The notes under the pieces are model-generated. The model did no database searches. It was not told the origin of the DNA and worked only from the letters and a program-made list of their open reading frames with translations. DNA of 60,697 nt from Kiritimatiellaeota bacterium B1221. Lineage in GTDB: Bacteria; Verrucomicrobiota; Kiritimatiellia; SS1-B-03-39; UBA6053. The stretch lies in assembly GCA_029269125.1 (NCBI GenBank), contig JARHXX010000023.1, positions 1 to 60,697 on the forward strand, read 5' to 3'. Below, one piece after another: positions 24,947-33,263 of the stretch. A program made the translations under genes and the position numbers. The first letter of the stretch is position 1. Every line of letters starts with the position of its first letter.

Positions 24947-24961
24947 ATGCAACAGTTGCAT
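24947..24961. promoter_or_regulatory. Putative LacI operator at a LacI start codon
   Basis: ATGCAACAGTTGCAT is a perfect palindrome (6-base arms, 3-base spacer). It overlaps the ATG at 24960 of the LacI gene and lies about 100 bases upstream of the divergent Gfo/Idh/MocA operon. It resembles in placement the site at 5205-5220. Confidence 0.6.
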
Positions 24962-25940
24962 GAGTAAGCTTCCCTCTCAACGACAGATTGCGGCCCGGCT
25001 CGGGATTTCCGCTTCCACCGTCTCGCGCGCGCTCCATCAGGATCCGCGGGTCGCCCCCGGAACCGCGCAAAAAATTCTCGAAGCATTGAAAGACGAAGGC
25101 TATCAACTTGACCCCGTCGTCTCCGCCGGTCTCTCCCGGGTGCGCCGGGGCACATTTTATCGGGAAACCATCGCCTGGTGCAGCGACCAACCCCGCGCGC
25201 AAAAGGATTGGCTCAACGAGCTTTTTGATTCCGCGGCAAAGTTCGGCAACCGCTCGGGGTATCATATTGAACACTACCATTTTAACCGTCCCACGAAACG
25301 TGAACTGAAACGTTTGGCTTCCATTTGGCAGGCGCGGGGAATCCGGGGGGTCATCCTCGGTCCTTTTCATCACCCTTACAAAGCGCTCCCTTTCCCCTGG
25401 GAACCCTTTGCCTGGGTCGCTTTGGGTCATACCTGGGTCGACCATAGCCTTCATGTGGTGGGACGTGATTTTCTCCTCGATATTCGCAACGGTATTGAAT
25501 GGCTTCGCCATCAGGGATGTCACCGGCCGGGTTTCATTCTCAACCGCACGAATAATCCTTTCCTCCGCCCTCCGCTCATTCAGGGGGCTTACAGTCATTA
25601 CTACGGGCAAACAGCTGAGCCCACCCACCCCTTTTTCGAAGTAAAGCAGGGCAACAAAAAAAAATTATCCGAATGGATTCACCGCCATCAGCCCGACAGT
25701 CTCATCCTTAGCTCTCCCGAAGACCTCCGGGATCACCCGCTGCTTTGTGACCTGCCTGTCGTGCAGCTTTCAACTCCCCAAAACACGCCTCCGCCCAACA
25801 CCCTGTACTTCATTCCCCCCTACAAAAGCGCGGGCCCCTCCGCGGTCAACTTCCTCCACCGCCTCATCACCAACCGCGAATTCGGTCTGCCCACCCACCA
25901 ACAGAGCGTCCTCATCACTTCAACCATGCAGGTTTCCTGA
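24960..25940 (+). CDS. LacI-family transcriptional regulator (divergent from Gfo/Gfo/QOR operon)
   Basis: 326 residues from the ATG at 24960 (MSKLPSQRQIAARLGISAST); an ATG six codons upstream (24942) is also in frame. Helix-turn-helix with ISASTVSRALHQDPRVAPGT, then KDEGYQLDPVVSAGLSRVRR at the hinge. The effector domain shows IRGVILGPFHHP, CHRPGFILNRTNNPF and a short C-terminus. The start codon overlaps a perfect palindrome (24947-24961) and no ribosome-binding site is visible, which suggests autoregulation near the translation start. It probably controls the divergent three-gene oxidoreductase operon. Ligand unknown. The far upstream ATG (24795) would overlap the divergent gene and is rejected. 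Confidence 0.9.
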   Translation: MSKLPSQRQIAARLGISASTVSRALHQDPRVAPGTAQKILEALKDEGYQLDPVVSAGLSRVRRGTFYRETIAWCSDQPRAQKDWLNELFDSAAKFGNRSGYHIEHYHFNRPTKRELKRLASIWQARGIRGVILGPFHHPYKALPFPWEPFAWVALGHTWVDHSLHVVGRDFLLDIRNGIEWLRHQGCHRPGFILNRTNNPFLRPPLIQGAYSHYYGQTAEPTHPFFEVKQGNKKKLSEWIHRHQPDSLILSSPEDLRDHPLLCDLPVVQLSTPQNTPPPNTLYFIPPYKSAGPSAVNFLHRLITNREFGLPTHQQSVLITSTMQVS

Positions 25941-26014
25941 ATGTCATCCATGTGTTCCATGTATGGAAAATGACATGTTCAGAGATCAGGGAATTTCCTC
26001 TGTCCCGGTTTAAA

Positions 26015-26668
26015 CTAAAGCTTATGCAAACCCTGGGTCAGGGTAAAAGTTCCGGCAATGCTGTGCATCTGGGGAAGCACCGCCCGGATTAAAGGCAGGG
26101 TCGCATTCAAATGATCAAGTACCCGTTGCAATCGCTCGTTCTCATCCCTGGACTTCAGCAGCTTGACCCGACTGCGAAAATTCATGCCGCTGCACGCCGC
26201 GACTTTAAACGAAAAGCCCCCCTCCTGCTGATAAAATGAATCCGGAGGTTCATCTCCCGTCACCGTAACCAACAGTTGTCGATGTAAGGCGTAAACCGTA
26301 TTCGCGAGTTCGTTGTCCCAATCTTCCGTCTCATCCAGGACTTCATGAAATTTTGCAGATTTATACAGATGATATTGCGAGATATCAATCACTTCAACCC
26401 GGCGGACCCCTTCCACCAATACATCCAAACGTCCATCTTCGTGTTCATGCAGCACTTTTGCAATCCGCACCGCCGTCGCAAAAGCCGCGGATCGCTCCTC
26501 TTCCTGATACTGCAAAACAAAGTCTCCATCCGGATTGGGAGACAACTGACAATGAGTCACCATCTCCCGGTACCTGGGCTCAAAAATATGCAGCCCCGCC
26601 ACTTCACCCGGTAACACCATCATCGGCAACGGAAACAAGGGTAATATTTCTGTAGGTGCAACGCTCAT
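26015..26668 (-). CDS. LON substrate-binding-domain protein
   Basis: 217 residues from the ATG at 26668; the longer frame starts with TTG. The protein is a stand-alone LON N-terminal domain: ILPLFPLPMMVLPGEVAGLH, then IFEPRYREMVTHC, GVRRVEVIDIS and a helical C-terminal half. There is no AAA ATPase or Ser-Lys protease part, as in the known family of short LON-domain proteins of about 200 residues. A role in protein quality control or adaptor function is suspected in the family but not shown. It ends the minus-strand run and is followed convergently by a LacI gene. Probably a housekeeping gene unrelated to the sugar operon. Confidence 0.88.
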   Translation of the reverse strand: MSVAPTEILPLFPLPMMVLPGEVAGLHIFEPRYREMVTHCQLSPNPDGDFVLQYQEEERSAAFATAVRIAKVLHEHEDGRLDVLVEGVRRVEVIDISQYHLYKSAKFHEVLDETEDWDNELANTVYALHRQLLVTVTGDEPPDSFYQQEGGFSFKVAACSGMNFRSRVKLLKSRDENERLQRVLDHLNATLPLIRAVLPQMHSIAGTFTLTQGLHKL

Positions 26669-26874
26669 GCTACAGCATACACCCAATTTTAAAAATTTCG
26701 GAAAAAATTTTTATTCCGGTATCAAGTTTCCAGATCGATACCGGTATCACATGCCGTATGGGTGAACCCGGGTAAAAACAGAAGACTTCATTGGAGACAA
26801 CAGATCATGTCCGCCCCACTTTTTCCGCGAAGTCCAAATTTTCTGTTCCCGAAGACCAGACCGCTCCGACGCTT

Positions 26875-27885
26875 TTAGTTTCGCCAGTCAAACACCGCTC
26901 CCACCGGAAAATGGGGATCATCTGCCAAGGCCTGATAAACCGTCGGCGCATCTTCAGGTTTATAAGCGGCAGACAGGATGCGTGTCATATCCAAACGCCC
27001 GTCAGCCATAAAATCCATCAGCGCACGTGCGTCATCTTTCCAGGTCCACGAATGCGCGCGGGACTCCCATTTCGGACGTGCATTTGTATGCGCGCCAATG
27101 ATCTCAATCCCCGGACGGTGAACCTCCTGATAATAATCGATGACCGTGTCCGAGACCCGTGTGCACCCCAACAGGGAAATCCGCCCTGCCGGCGCCATAA
27201 AGGCCAGGGCCTGTTTCAAGGCAACAGATTGACCGGTCACTTCCACCACCGCATTTACGCCGCCCCGGCTCACCGCCTTCACCTTTTCTACATAGTCCGC
27301 CTCCAAAGGATCAAAAGCATGGTGCGCACCCAAATCGATTGCCAACCTTCGGCGTTCCGCATTCAGGTCCGCCGCAATCACCGGCGAAGCACCCGCAATG
27401 CGGCACAGCGCTAATGCGAACACCCCCAAAATGCCCATACCGATCACCGATGCACTTTCCCCGATTTCCAGTCGGGTTTTCCGCAGGCCATTCATCGAGA
27501 ACCCCGCAATCACCGCAAATACCGCGTGCTCGGAAGCCAGCGCAGAATTCTCAATCTTCATCAGATGCTCTTCTTTGATCAGATTGTAATCCGAATGAAA
27601 ACTTCCCCAATGGGTAAGCACCCGATCCCCCACCTGAACACTCCGAATGTTTTGCCCCGCCTCCAACACCCGTCCCACACCGCTGTACCCCAGCGATTTG
27701 GGAAACTGGCCGGTCGGCGAATCGGCCAGATTGGGTAAATCCAATAAACACGCACGCTCGGTTCCCGAACTGATGGCCGAGATTTCATTCGCAATCAACG
27801 CTTCATCATCACCCACTTTTCCCAATGACGATTCTGTCAGTTCGACCTGACGCACACCGGTAAACGAAATCATTTTTCTTTGCAT
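26875..27885 (-). CDS. Medium-chain dehydrogenase/reductase (zinc-type alcohol dehydrogenase-like)
   Basis: 336 residues from the ATG at 27885, five bases after the SDR stop, with GGAG upstream. N-terminal GroES-like domain (EISAISSGTERACLLDLP, PKSLGYSGVGRVLEAG, VQVGDRVLTHW), then a nucleotide-binding domain (ESASVIGMGILGVFALALCR, GASPVIAADLNAERR). The usual catalytic zinc Cys near residue 40 is replaced by a SSGTER segment, as in the bacteriochlorophyllide-type and related subfamily, so zinc catalysis is doubtful. Likely NAD(P)-dependent oxidation of a sugar or polyol. It is the last gene of the Gfo-SDR-dehydrogenase set, transcribed with the SDR. Confidence 0.82.
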   Translation of the reverse strand: MQRKMISFTGVRQVELTESSLGKVGDDEALIANEISAISSGTERACLLDLPNLADSPTGQFPKSLGYSGVGRVLEAGQNIRSVQVGDRVLTHWGSFHSDYNLIKEEHLMKIENSALASEHAVFAVIAGFSMNGLRKTRLEIGESASVIGMGILGVFALALCRIAGASPVIAADLNAERRRLAIDLGAHHAFDPLEADYVEKVKAVSRGGVNAVVEVTGQSVALKQALAFMAPAGRISLLGCTRVSDTVIDYYQEVHRPGIEIIGAHTNARPKWESRAHSWTWKDDARALMDFMADGRLDMTRILSAAYKPEDAPTVYQALADDPHFPVGAVFDWRN

Positions 27886-27889
27886 AAGC

Positions 27890-28633
27890 TTACTCCATTC
27901 CTCCACAATTCCGTCCGCCGTCGATCAAATAATTTGTGCCGGTGATGAATCCCGCCTGATCCGAACAAAGGAAAAGAATCAGATCAATCACTTCCTGCGG
28001 ATCCGCCGCCCGTCCGAGCCGGGTCTTCATATTGGCCATCCCCGGACGGGTCAATACCGGCCCCGGAGATACACAGCAGACCCGCACCTTATGTGGTGCA
28101 CCCGTATGCGCCAAAGCCTTGGTCAGTCCGATAATTCCACTTTTGGCCGCGGAATAATTCACCGCGCCGGCAGAACCTTCCACGCCACTCACCGAACCCA
28201 AGTTCAGGATAACCCCCGATTCCTGTTTGATCATCTGCCCCATCACCGCATGACAAAAATACACTGTGCCCTTAAGGTTCACGTCCAGCCCCCAATCCAC
28301 CACCTCCACCGGTAATTCGTAGAAAGGTTTATGACAATTCATCATCCGGGTTTCGGCTCCCCCGGCAAAATTCATCAGGACATCAATACGCCCAAACTTT
28401 TCCATGGCCACATCCGCCACCTGCTTCACTTCCGCATACACCCGTACATCCGCCTGTACGCCGACAGCATGATAATTTTTCGAGGCCAATGTTTCCGCCG
28501 CCGCCGTAACCGCTTCTTTATTGACGTCGGTCATGACAACACGGCCCCCTTCTTCGACAAAGTTCTGGGCTGCCAACTGCCCCATTCCTGAGGCTGCGCC
28601 GGTAATGATCGCTACTTTATTTTTATATTTCAT
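27890..28633 (-). CDS. Short-chain dehydrogenase/reductase
   Basis: 247 residues from the ATG at 28633, which overlaps the TGA of the preceding gene (ATGA), indicating translational coupling. Classical SDR motifs: VAIITGAASGMGQLAA (cofactor glycines), DVRVYAEV, LMNFAGGAETR, the catalytic NLGSVSGVEGSAGAVNYSAA with YSAAK, and VCCVSPGPVLTRPG. The C-terminal YLIDGG ending is typical of SDRs acting on sugars or steroids. NAD(P)-dependent and cytoplasmic. With Gfo/Idh/MocA upstream and a medium-chain dehydrogenase downstream, it probably serves oxidation of a deoxy sugar such as rhamnose or fucose. That assignment is inference from context. Confidence 0.9.
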   Translation of the reverse strand: MKYKNKVAIITGAASGMGQLAAQNFVEEGGRVVMTDVNKEAVTAAAETLASKNYHAVGVQADVRVYAEVKQVADVAMEKFGRIDVLMNFAGGAETRMMNCHKPFYELPVEVVDWGLDVNLKGTVYFCHAVMGQMIKQESGVILNLGSVSGVEGSAGAVNYSAAKSGIIGLTKALAHTGAPHKVRVCCVSPGPVLTRPGMANMKTRLGRAADPQEVIDLILFLCSDQAGFITGTNYLIDGGRNCGGME

Positions 28634-29649
28634 TTTTTCCATGTGGTATAACCCGAGGCGGCCAGAACGACGTCCTGAACCCATCCATCGTGTTCGGTTG
28701 AGTAAGGGTTCTTCATCTTGCCGCGCACAATTTGCGCAAACTCTAAAAGTTGTTCGACATATCGATCCTCCCGGGGAGGAAAACGCAACCGATGGACCCC
28801 CGCCGCATAATGCGCATTCCCCTCGTGCAAAGTCAATTCAGCCTCCAATGGCTGACCATCAAACCGCTCCAGGGGCGAAAAAGTCACCGCACCTTTCGTA
28901 CCGGATAGGAGAAAACGGCGATGATCCAAACCTCCTGCCACCCGGCTGCAGGCACGTACCGTCACCTGCGCATGCGGATAACTCAACACCGCGAGTCCGT
29001 TATTCATCGAATCGGAAGGCGTCCCTTTCACGGAGGTCATAAAGGGATGCACCGATTCCGGACACCCCATAATCGACACCACCAAATCCATCAAATGACA
29101 GCCCAAGTTAAACAGTATCCCGCCCTTAAATTTTGCCAAATATTCCTGATAGGCCTCTCCCCCATAATCATGGCTCATGTCCCCATGGATTTCCACCACC
29201 TCCCCCAACCAGCCCTTTTGTACGGCATCCCGGCAAAACTGCATCGCCGGATTGTTTCGGAACATATACCCCATTTGCAACGGCACCTGCGCCCGATCAC
29301 ACTCCGCAAGCAAACGTCTGAAAGCTTCAGGATCCTCTCCGCCGGGTTTATCCATATGAATCGGCAATCCCCTCGCCACACAACGTCGGGCAGCCGGTAC
29401 TAAATCCGTATTCGGCGTTTCCACTGTCACGGCCTGCAAACCCTGAACGGCAAATAATTCCGCCTCAGACATCCACGGCAAACCCGCATAAGACCTTAAA
29501 TCGTCACCGGAAAATCTCGCCGCATCCGTGCGCCGGTCATCCACCACTCCCACGATCTCGAAAACATCCGGAAGTTTCCGGAGGGCATCCATTTTCGCAG
29601 CCGCATGCTCATGACAAATTCCAATCTGACCGATTTTAATACGTTCCAT
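28630..29649 (-). CDS. Gfo/Idh/MocA-family oxidoreductase (rhamnose-region operon)
   Basis: 339 residues. IKIGQIGICHEHAAAKMDAL replaces the usual GxGxxG by a GICHEHA variant; then FEIVGVVDDRRTDAARF, AVTVETPNTDLVPA and the catalytic motif HMDKPGGEDP. The substrate domain has LFNLGCHLMDLVVSIMGCPE. Asp before the catalytic Lys in place of the common Glu is a known variant. NAD(P)-dependent sugar dehydrogenase, substrate unknown. It overlaps the SDR gene by four bases and follows the GH10-like gene by about 250 non-coding bases, so it may start its own transcript. Confidence 0.87.
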   Translation of the reverse strand: MERIKIGQIGICHEHAAAKMDALRKLPDVFEIVGVVDDRRTDAARFSGDDLRSYAGLPWMSEAELFAVQGLQAVTVETPNTDLVPAARRCVARGLPIHMDKPGGEDPEAFRRLLAECDRAQVPLQMGYMFRNNPAMQFCRDAVQKGWLGEVVEIHGDMSHDYGGEAYQEYLAKFKGGILFNLGCHLMDLVVSIMGCPESVHPFMTSVKGTPSDSMNNGLAVLSYPHAQVTVRACSRVAGGLDHRRFLLSGTKGAVTFSPLERFDGQPLEAELTLHEGNAHYAAGVHRLRFPPREDRYVEQLLEFAQIVRGKMKNPYSTEHDGWVQDVVLAASGYTTWKK

Positions 29650-29897
29650 TCAAATGACTCCAAGGTGCACCCAATTCTGGATTTTGATTTCGCACCCTAC
29701 TCAGAAAGCAACAGAGCACAAGCCTCCCTCCACCGAAAAATGCAAACACACGAAGCAGAGAGCCGGCCAGACCTCAACAGATTTACAACGCTGTGATCCC
29801 CCGCCCTTACGGGCCGGGTTCCACAGATCCCTACCAAAGCGAATGCTGAAAGCACGGCTCTCCCCTCTGGCCACGCGAACTTTTCACTTGTCCAAAT

Positions 29898-31208
29898 TTA
29901 CGGACAATCTTTTAAAATAAACTGATTCAGCTCACCTTTAGATAATTTTATCTCACGGGTAACCCGGCCGGAATCCGTTTCAACCTCCACCTCATAATCT
30001 CCATAAAACCCGCAGAATTTATTGGGCGCTCCAACCTCATAATCCAAGGTGACATCCGTTTGCCAATCCTGCTTAATCAATTTGTGTAGCGCGCTATACG
30101 CGGGTTTAAGGGAAAAGTCATAGTTCACCAACCCGGCCCGTAAACTGTTTTCCCCCTCTTCAGTTCCAATCGGTGCATACGCCGCCGTGCCATCAACCAG
30201 ATTCCACCAGATCGCCCCGTTCACCGATGCATGACTGAACCACAGACGATATAATTTTTCAGCAATCAGGCGCTGAAACTCATCGCCATCCCCCAAATTC
30301 CGACTGCTAATAATACTCACTTCGGAAAAATTAATCGGCAAACCGAATTTTCCGTACTGATCCAAACAATGAAACAAATACTTTGGATTCAAAAATTTAT
30401 CCGCATACTGTAGCTGTCCAGCAAACATGTGATACTGAAGTCCCAGGGCATCCACCTTGTAGTTTCGATCCAACAAAGATTTCACCAGCAGATACACCGG
30501 CGAATAGGGTCCACTGAAGTGATACCACATCCGGTCATCATTATAGGTTTTTGTGCAAGTGGAAAAATATTGCTGCGCCAAATCAAAAGCCAACTCCACA
30601 TGATTGTCCGGAATATCACGATTTAAATCATCCACCCCTATGGTTTGTGCCTCATTGCAGACATCCCAAATTTTGATCTGATCCGCGTACCGCGCCGAAA
30701 TTTCTTTAAACCTTTTGGTAATAAAATATTTCATCTCCTGCTTGTTGTGCGGCAGCCACCCGGGGCGGAATAAATGCCAAAACAGGGGATGCCCTTTCGG
30801 GGTAAGGTTTTTTCGGGAACAAAAATCCAGCACATCATCCGGGGGCGGCCGACGGTAAATGGGCACACTGCCATGGTCAAAACGCAGCTTCCCTTGCTCC
30901 GGTTCTAAATCCGACCAGTAAAACGGCACCACCGCCAAATTGAACAGTTCGCCGAACACTTCCTCATACTGTGCATTCTGTTCCGCCTCCGGAAACTGAT
31001 TCAACATAAAAGCATTGCAACCAAATTGAAATTCATGCTTTTTCAGATGAAATTTCATCTTCCCCTTCCGGACCACATTTCCATGTTGATCCTGCAAGCT
31101 GATCTTCCCAAACCCTTTTCGGTTTTGCTCAATACCCAAATCAATTCTGGAATTGATTTCATCATCAAACACAAAGTTTTTTAATATCTCTTTTGCAAAC
31201 TCATTCAT
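29898..31208 (-). CDS. GH10-like endo-beta-1,4-xylanase
   Basis: 436 residues from the ATG at 31208, which has AAGGA about ten bases upstream; a weaker ATG is at 31229. A beta-rich N-terminal segment (to about 60) is followed by a GH10-type barrel: FQFGCNAFML, VPFYWSDLEPEQGKLRF, LTPKGHPLFWH, KIWDVCNEAQ with the likely acid/base E186, and LPINFSEVSI with the likely nucleophile E296. A short beta segment ends the protein. No signal peptide, so it probably acts in the cytoplasm on imported xylo-oligomers or related glycans. The Cys in the acid/base motif (WDVCNE) is less usual than V or P. It lies 39 bases after the rhaB stop. Confidence 0.85.
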   Translation of the reverse strand: MNEFAKEILKNFVFDDEINSRIDLGIEQNRKGFGKISLQDQHGNVVRKGKMKFHLKKHEFQFGCNAFMLNQFPEAEQNAQYEEVFGELFNLAVVPFYWSDLEPEQGKLRFDHGSVPIYRRPPPDDVLDFCSRKNLTPKGHPLFWHLFRPGWLPHNKQEMKYFITKRFKEISARYADQIKIWDVCNEAQTIGVDDLNRDIPDNHVELAFDLAQQYFSTCTKTYNDDRMWYHFSGPYSPVYLLVKSLLDRNYKVDALGLQYHMFAGQLQYADKFLNPKYLFHCLDQYGKFGLPINFSEVSIISSRNLGDGDEFQRLIAEKLYRLWFSHASVNGAIWWNLVDGTAAYAPIGTEEGENSLRAGLVNYDFSLKPAYSALHKLIKQDWQTDVTLDYEVGAPNKFCGFYGDYEVEVETDSGRVTREIKLSKGELNQFILKDCP

Positions 31209-31246
31209 GCTCAGCTTCCTTGAATTCATTTTCTATGCGTAAATGT

Positions 31247-32707
31247 TTATGCACGCTCTCGACAAAACCCACGCCATACCTCCAGCGCCCTGCCCCAGGC
31301 TTCCGTTTCCTGGGGATCAAAACACATGGTTTCCCCGGAGAAAGAATTGCGGACAATCTCCCGGCCCGCCTCCAGAGTGGGAATATCCCCCATGGCTTTC
31401 ATCTGCAACAGCAAGTTTCCTGCAGCAGTCGCTTCAATCGGTCCGGTAATCACTTTACGCCGGGTAGCATTGGCAGCCATCTGGTCTAGTAATTGATTCT
31501 GACAACCGCCCCCCACGATTCGAAGAGACTCCAATTTACGACCTGAAAGTGACTCCAACACGTCGAAGGTATCCGCATAAAGCAAAGCCAGACCTTCATA
31601 CACGCAACGGAGAATTTGTGCGTGCGTTTCCGGACAGTTTTGCCCGGTTTTCTTGCAGTAAGCCTGAATGCGGACAGGCATATCCCCCGGCGCAATAAAG
31701 CTCTCGTCACCGGGATGAATATAAAATTCAAACGGCTCTGCCTGCAAAGCCATCTGTTGCATCGCACTCCAGGAATAGTCGCAGCCCTGTTCATTCCAAA
31801 CCCGACGCAACTCCTGCAGGATCCAGAGTCCGGATAGATTTTTTAAAAACCGTACGGTTCCGCAGACACCAATCTCATTGGTAAAGTTTGCCGCCAACGC
31901 ATCTTCATTTATAACAGGTTCTGTCAGCTCAACTCCCAGCAGCGACCAAGTGCCGGAGCTTAAGAAAGCCGAGGATTCCCCCTGCACCACCGGAACCGCG
32001 GCGAAAGCACTGGCGGTGTCATGTCCTCCCACCGCAACCACCGGGATGCCTTCGGCTTCGCCTATCACCGTTCCGGGGTCCACCAATTCAGGAAACAAGT
32101 CACTGCGAATCCCCAGTTTTTCGAGCAGGTCATAAGCCCAATCTCCCGTGCGGGGATTGTAAAATTGAGAGGTGCTCGCCACACTTCGTTCCGCCACCAT
32201 GCGTCCACACAACCAGTAACTTAGCAGATCCGGCGCAAAAAGAAGCTTTTCGGCACTGCGGTATTGGAAAGAATCCTCCAAGCTTAATGCCATCATCTGA
32301 TAGAGCGTGTTCAACTCCATAAACTGAATCCCGGTCCGGTCAAACACCTCTTCACGCGGCACGATCCCGAATACTTTTTCAAACATCCCTTCCGTGCGGG
32401 CATCCCGGTAGTTTACCGGATTCCCCAAAAGCTGCCCCTCGGCATCAAACAACCCAAAATCCACCCCCCAGGTACAAATGCCTATGGACACCGGCTCTTC
32501 CCTGCATTCTTTCTTAGCCAACGCAATTCCCTGCGTAATATTCCGGAAGAGATGGACGAAGTCCCAATATAACTTGCCCTGAATTTCGGTCGGCCCGTTC
32601 CAAAACCGGTTCATCTCCTTCAAACTTAATTTTCCGTCCTCCAGCGTGCCCACAATCGTACGTCCACTGGAAGCGCCCAAATCCACTGCAATATATTGTC
32701 TCACCAT
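31247..32707 (-). CDS. rhaB: Rhamnulokinase
   Basis: 486 residues, close to the usual rhamnulokinase length. FGGY/ASKHA fold: IAVDLGASSGRTIVGTLEDG (phosphate 1), the RhaB-typical NRFWNGPTEIQGKLYWDF, ICTWGVDFGLFD, NYRDARTEGMFE, VAVGGHDTASAFAAVP and the C-terminal LRIVGGGCQNQLLDQMAAN. It phosphorylates L-rhamnulose to rhamnulose-1-phosphate in the cytoplasm using ATP. An AAGGAT site precedes the ATG. No isomerase (rhaA/rhaI) or aldolase (rhaD) is in the window, so the pathway must be completed elsewhere. Its neighbours are a truncated fucose mutarotase and a GH10-like enzyme. The alternative FGGY assignment, fuculokinase, is less consistent with the N-terminal motifs. Confidence 0.93.
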   Translation of the reverse strand: MVRQYIAVDLGASSGRTIVGTLEDGKLSLKEMNRFWNGPTEIQGKLYWDFVHLFRNITQGIALAKKECREEPVSIGICTWGVDFGLFDAEGQLLGNPVNYRDARTEGMFEKVFGIVPREEVFDRTGIQFMELNTLYQMMALSLEDSFQYRSAEKLLFAPDLLSYWLCGRMVAERSVASTSQFYNPRTGDWAYDLLEKLGIRSDLFPELVDPGTVIGEAEGIPVVAVGGHDTASAFAAVPVVQGESSAFLSSGTWSLLGVELTEPVINEDALAANFTNEIGVCGTVRFLKNLSGLWILQELRRVWNEQGCDYSWSAMQQMALQAEPFEFYIHPGDESFIAPGDMPVRIQAYCKKTGQNCPETHAQILRCVYEGLALLYADTFDVLESLSGRKLESLRIVGGGCQNQLLDQMAANATRRKVITGPIEATAAGNLLLQMKAMGDIPTLEAGREIVRNSFSGETMCFDPQETEAWGRALEVWRGFCRERA

Positions 32708-32857
32708 AACAAATCCTTAATTTCCTTTCACTTTAAACTGAGGTTCTGCTCAAAATATGCGGCGAATCCTCTTCAGCAGAACACCGGCACCTGTAGCACA
32801 TCCGGAGAATCAAAATAAAGATCCTTCGATTGATTAAACCCACCAACGGGCAGAAAT

Positions 32858-33136
32858 CTATACCGGAGCCCCCCCTTTTTTTAGAATGATATTGCCGTAC
32901 TTGGCCCTTTCACCCGTCATTACACAGGCATACGCCACTTTTGCCCGGTCGTAGAATGCAAACCGTTCGATACGCTTTATCGCAGGAACATCCGCGACTG
33001 CAGTGCCGATCGCAGCCCTGTACCGTGCTTCGACCGCGGGATCCAGATGATCCCCCTCCCAGGCGCCCATCAATTGTAGGTCGAATACCATTTTTGGAAA
33101 AAGTACCCTCCCGGCGTGTCGGTCTGCCTGACTCAT
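32858..33136 (-). pseudogene. fucU: N-terminally truncated L-fucose mutarotase (RbsD/FucU family)
   Basis: The 92-residue frame matches the C-terminal part of FucU as I remember it for E. coli: [29 protein letters not shown] and [15 protein letters not shown]. Intact FucU is about 140 residues and begins with the GHGDEI segment that carries the catalytic His. That segment, and roughly the first 60 residues, are absent. No other frame between 33137 and 33263 encodes them. The residual frame opens with an unrelated-looking [10 protein letters not shown]. It is most likely a dead remnant left by a deletion or rearrangement between the GH94-like gene and rhaB. Its presence supports a former fucose or rhamnose theme. 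Confidence 0.75.
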
Positions 33137-33263
33137 ATCGTGCTACCTTGTGGGATTGATGAAAGCGACCTTAACCTATCCATACACCAACCACGAAGAA
33201 AAGAAAATTATGCGCAAACCTCCTCATCTGAATTCCACGATATCCCTTTAGGAAAACATTTGA

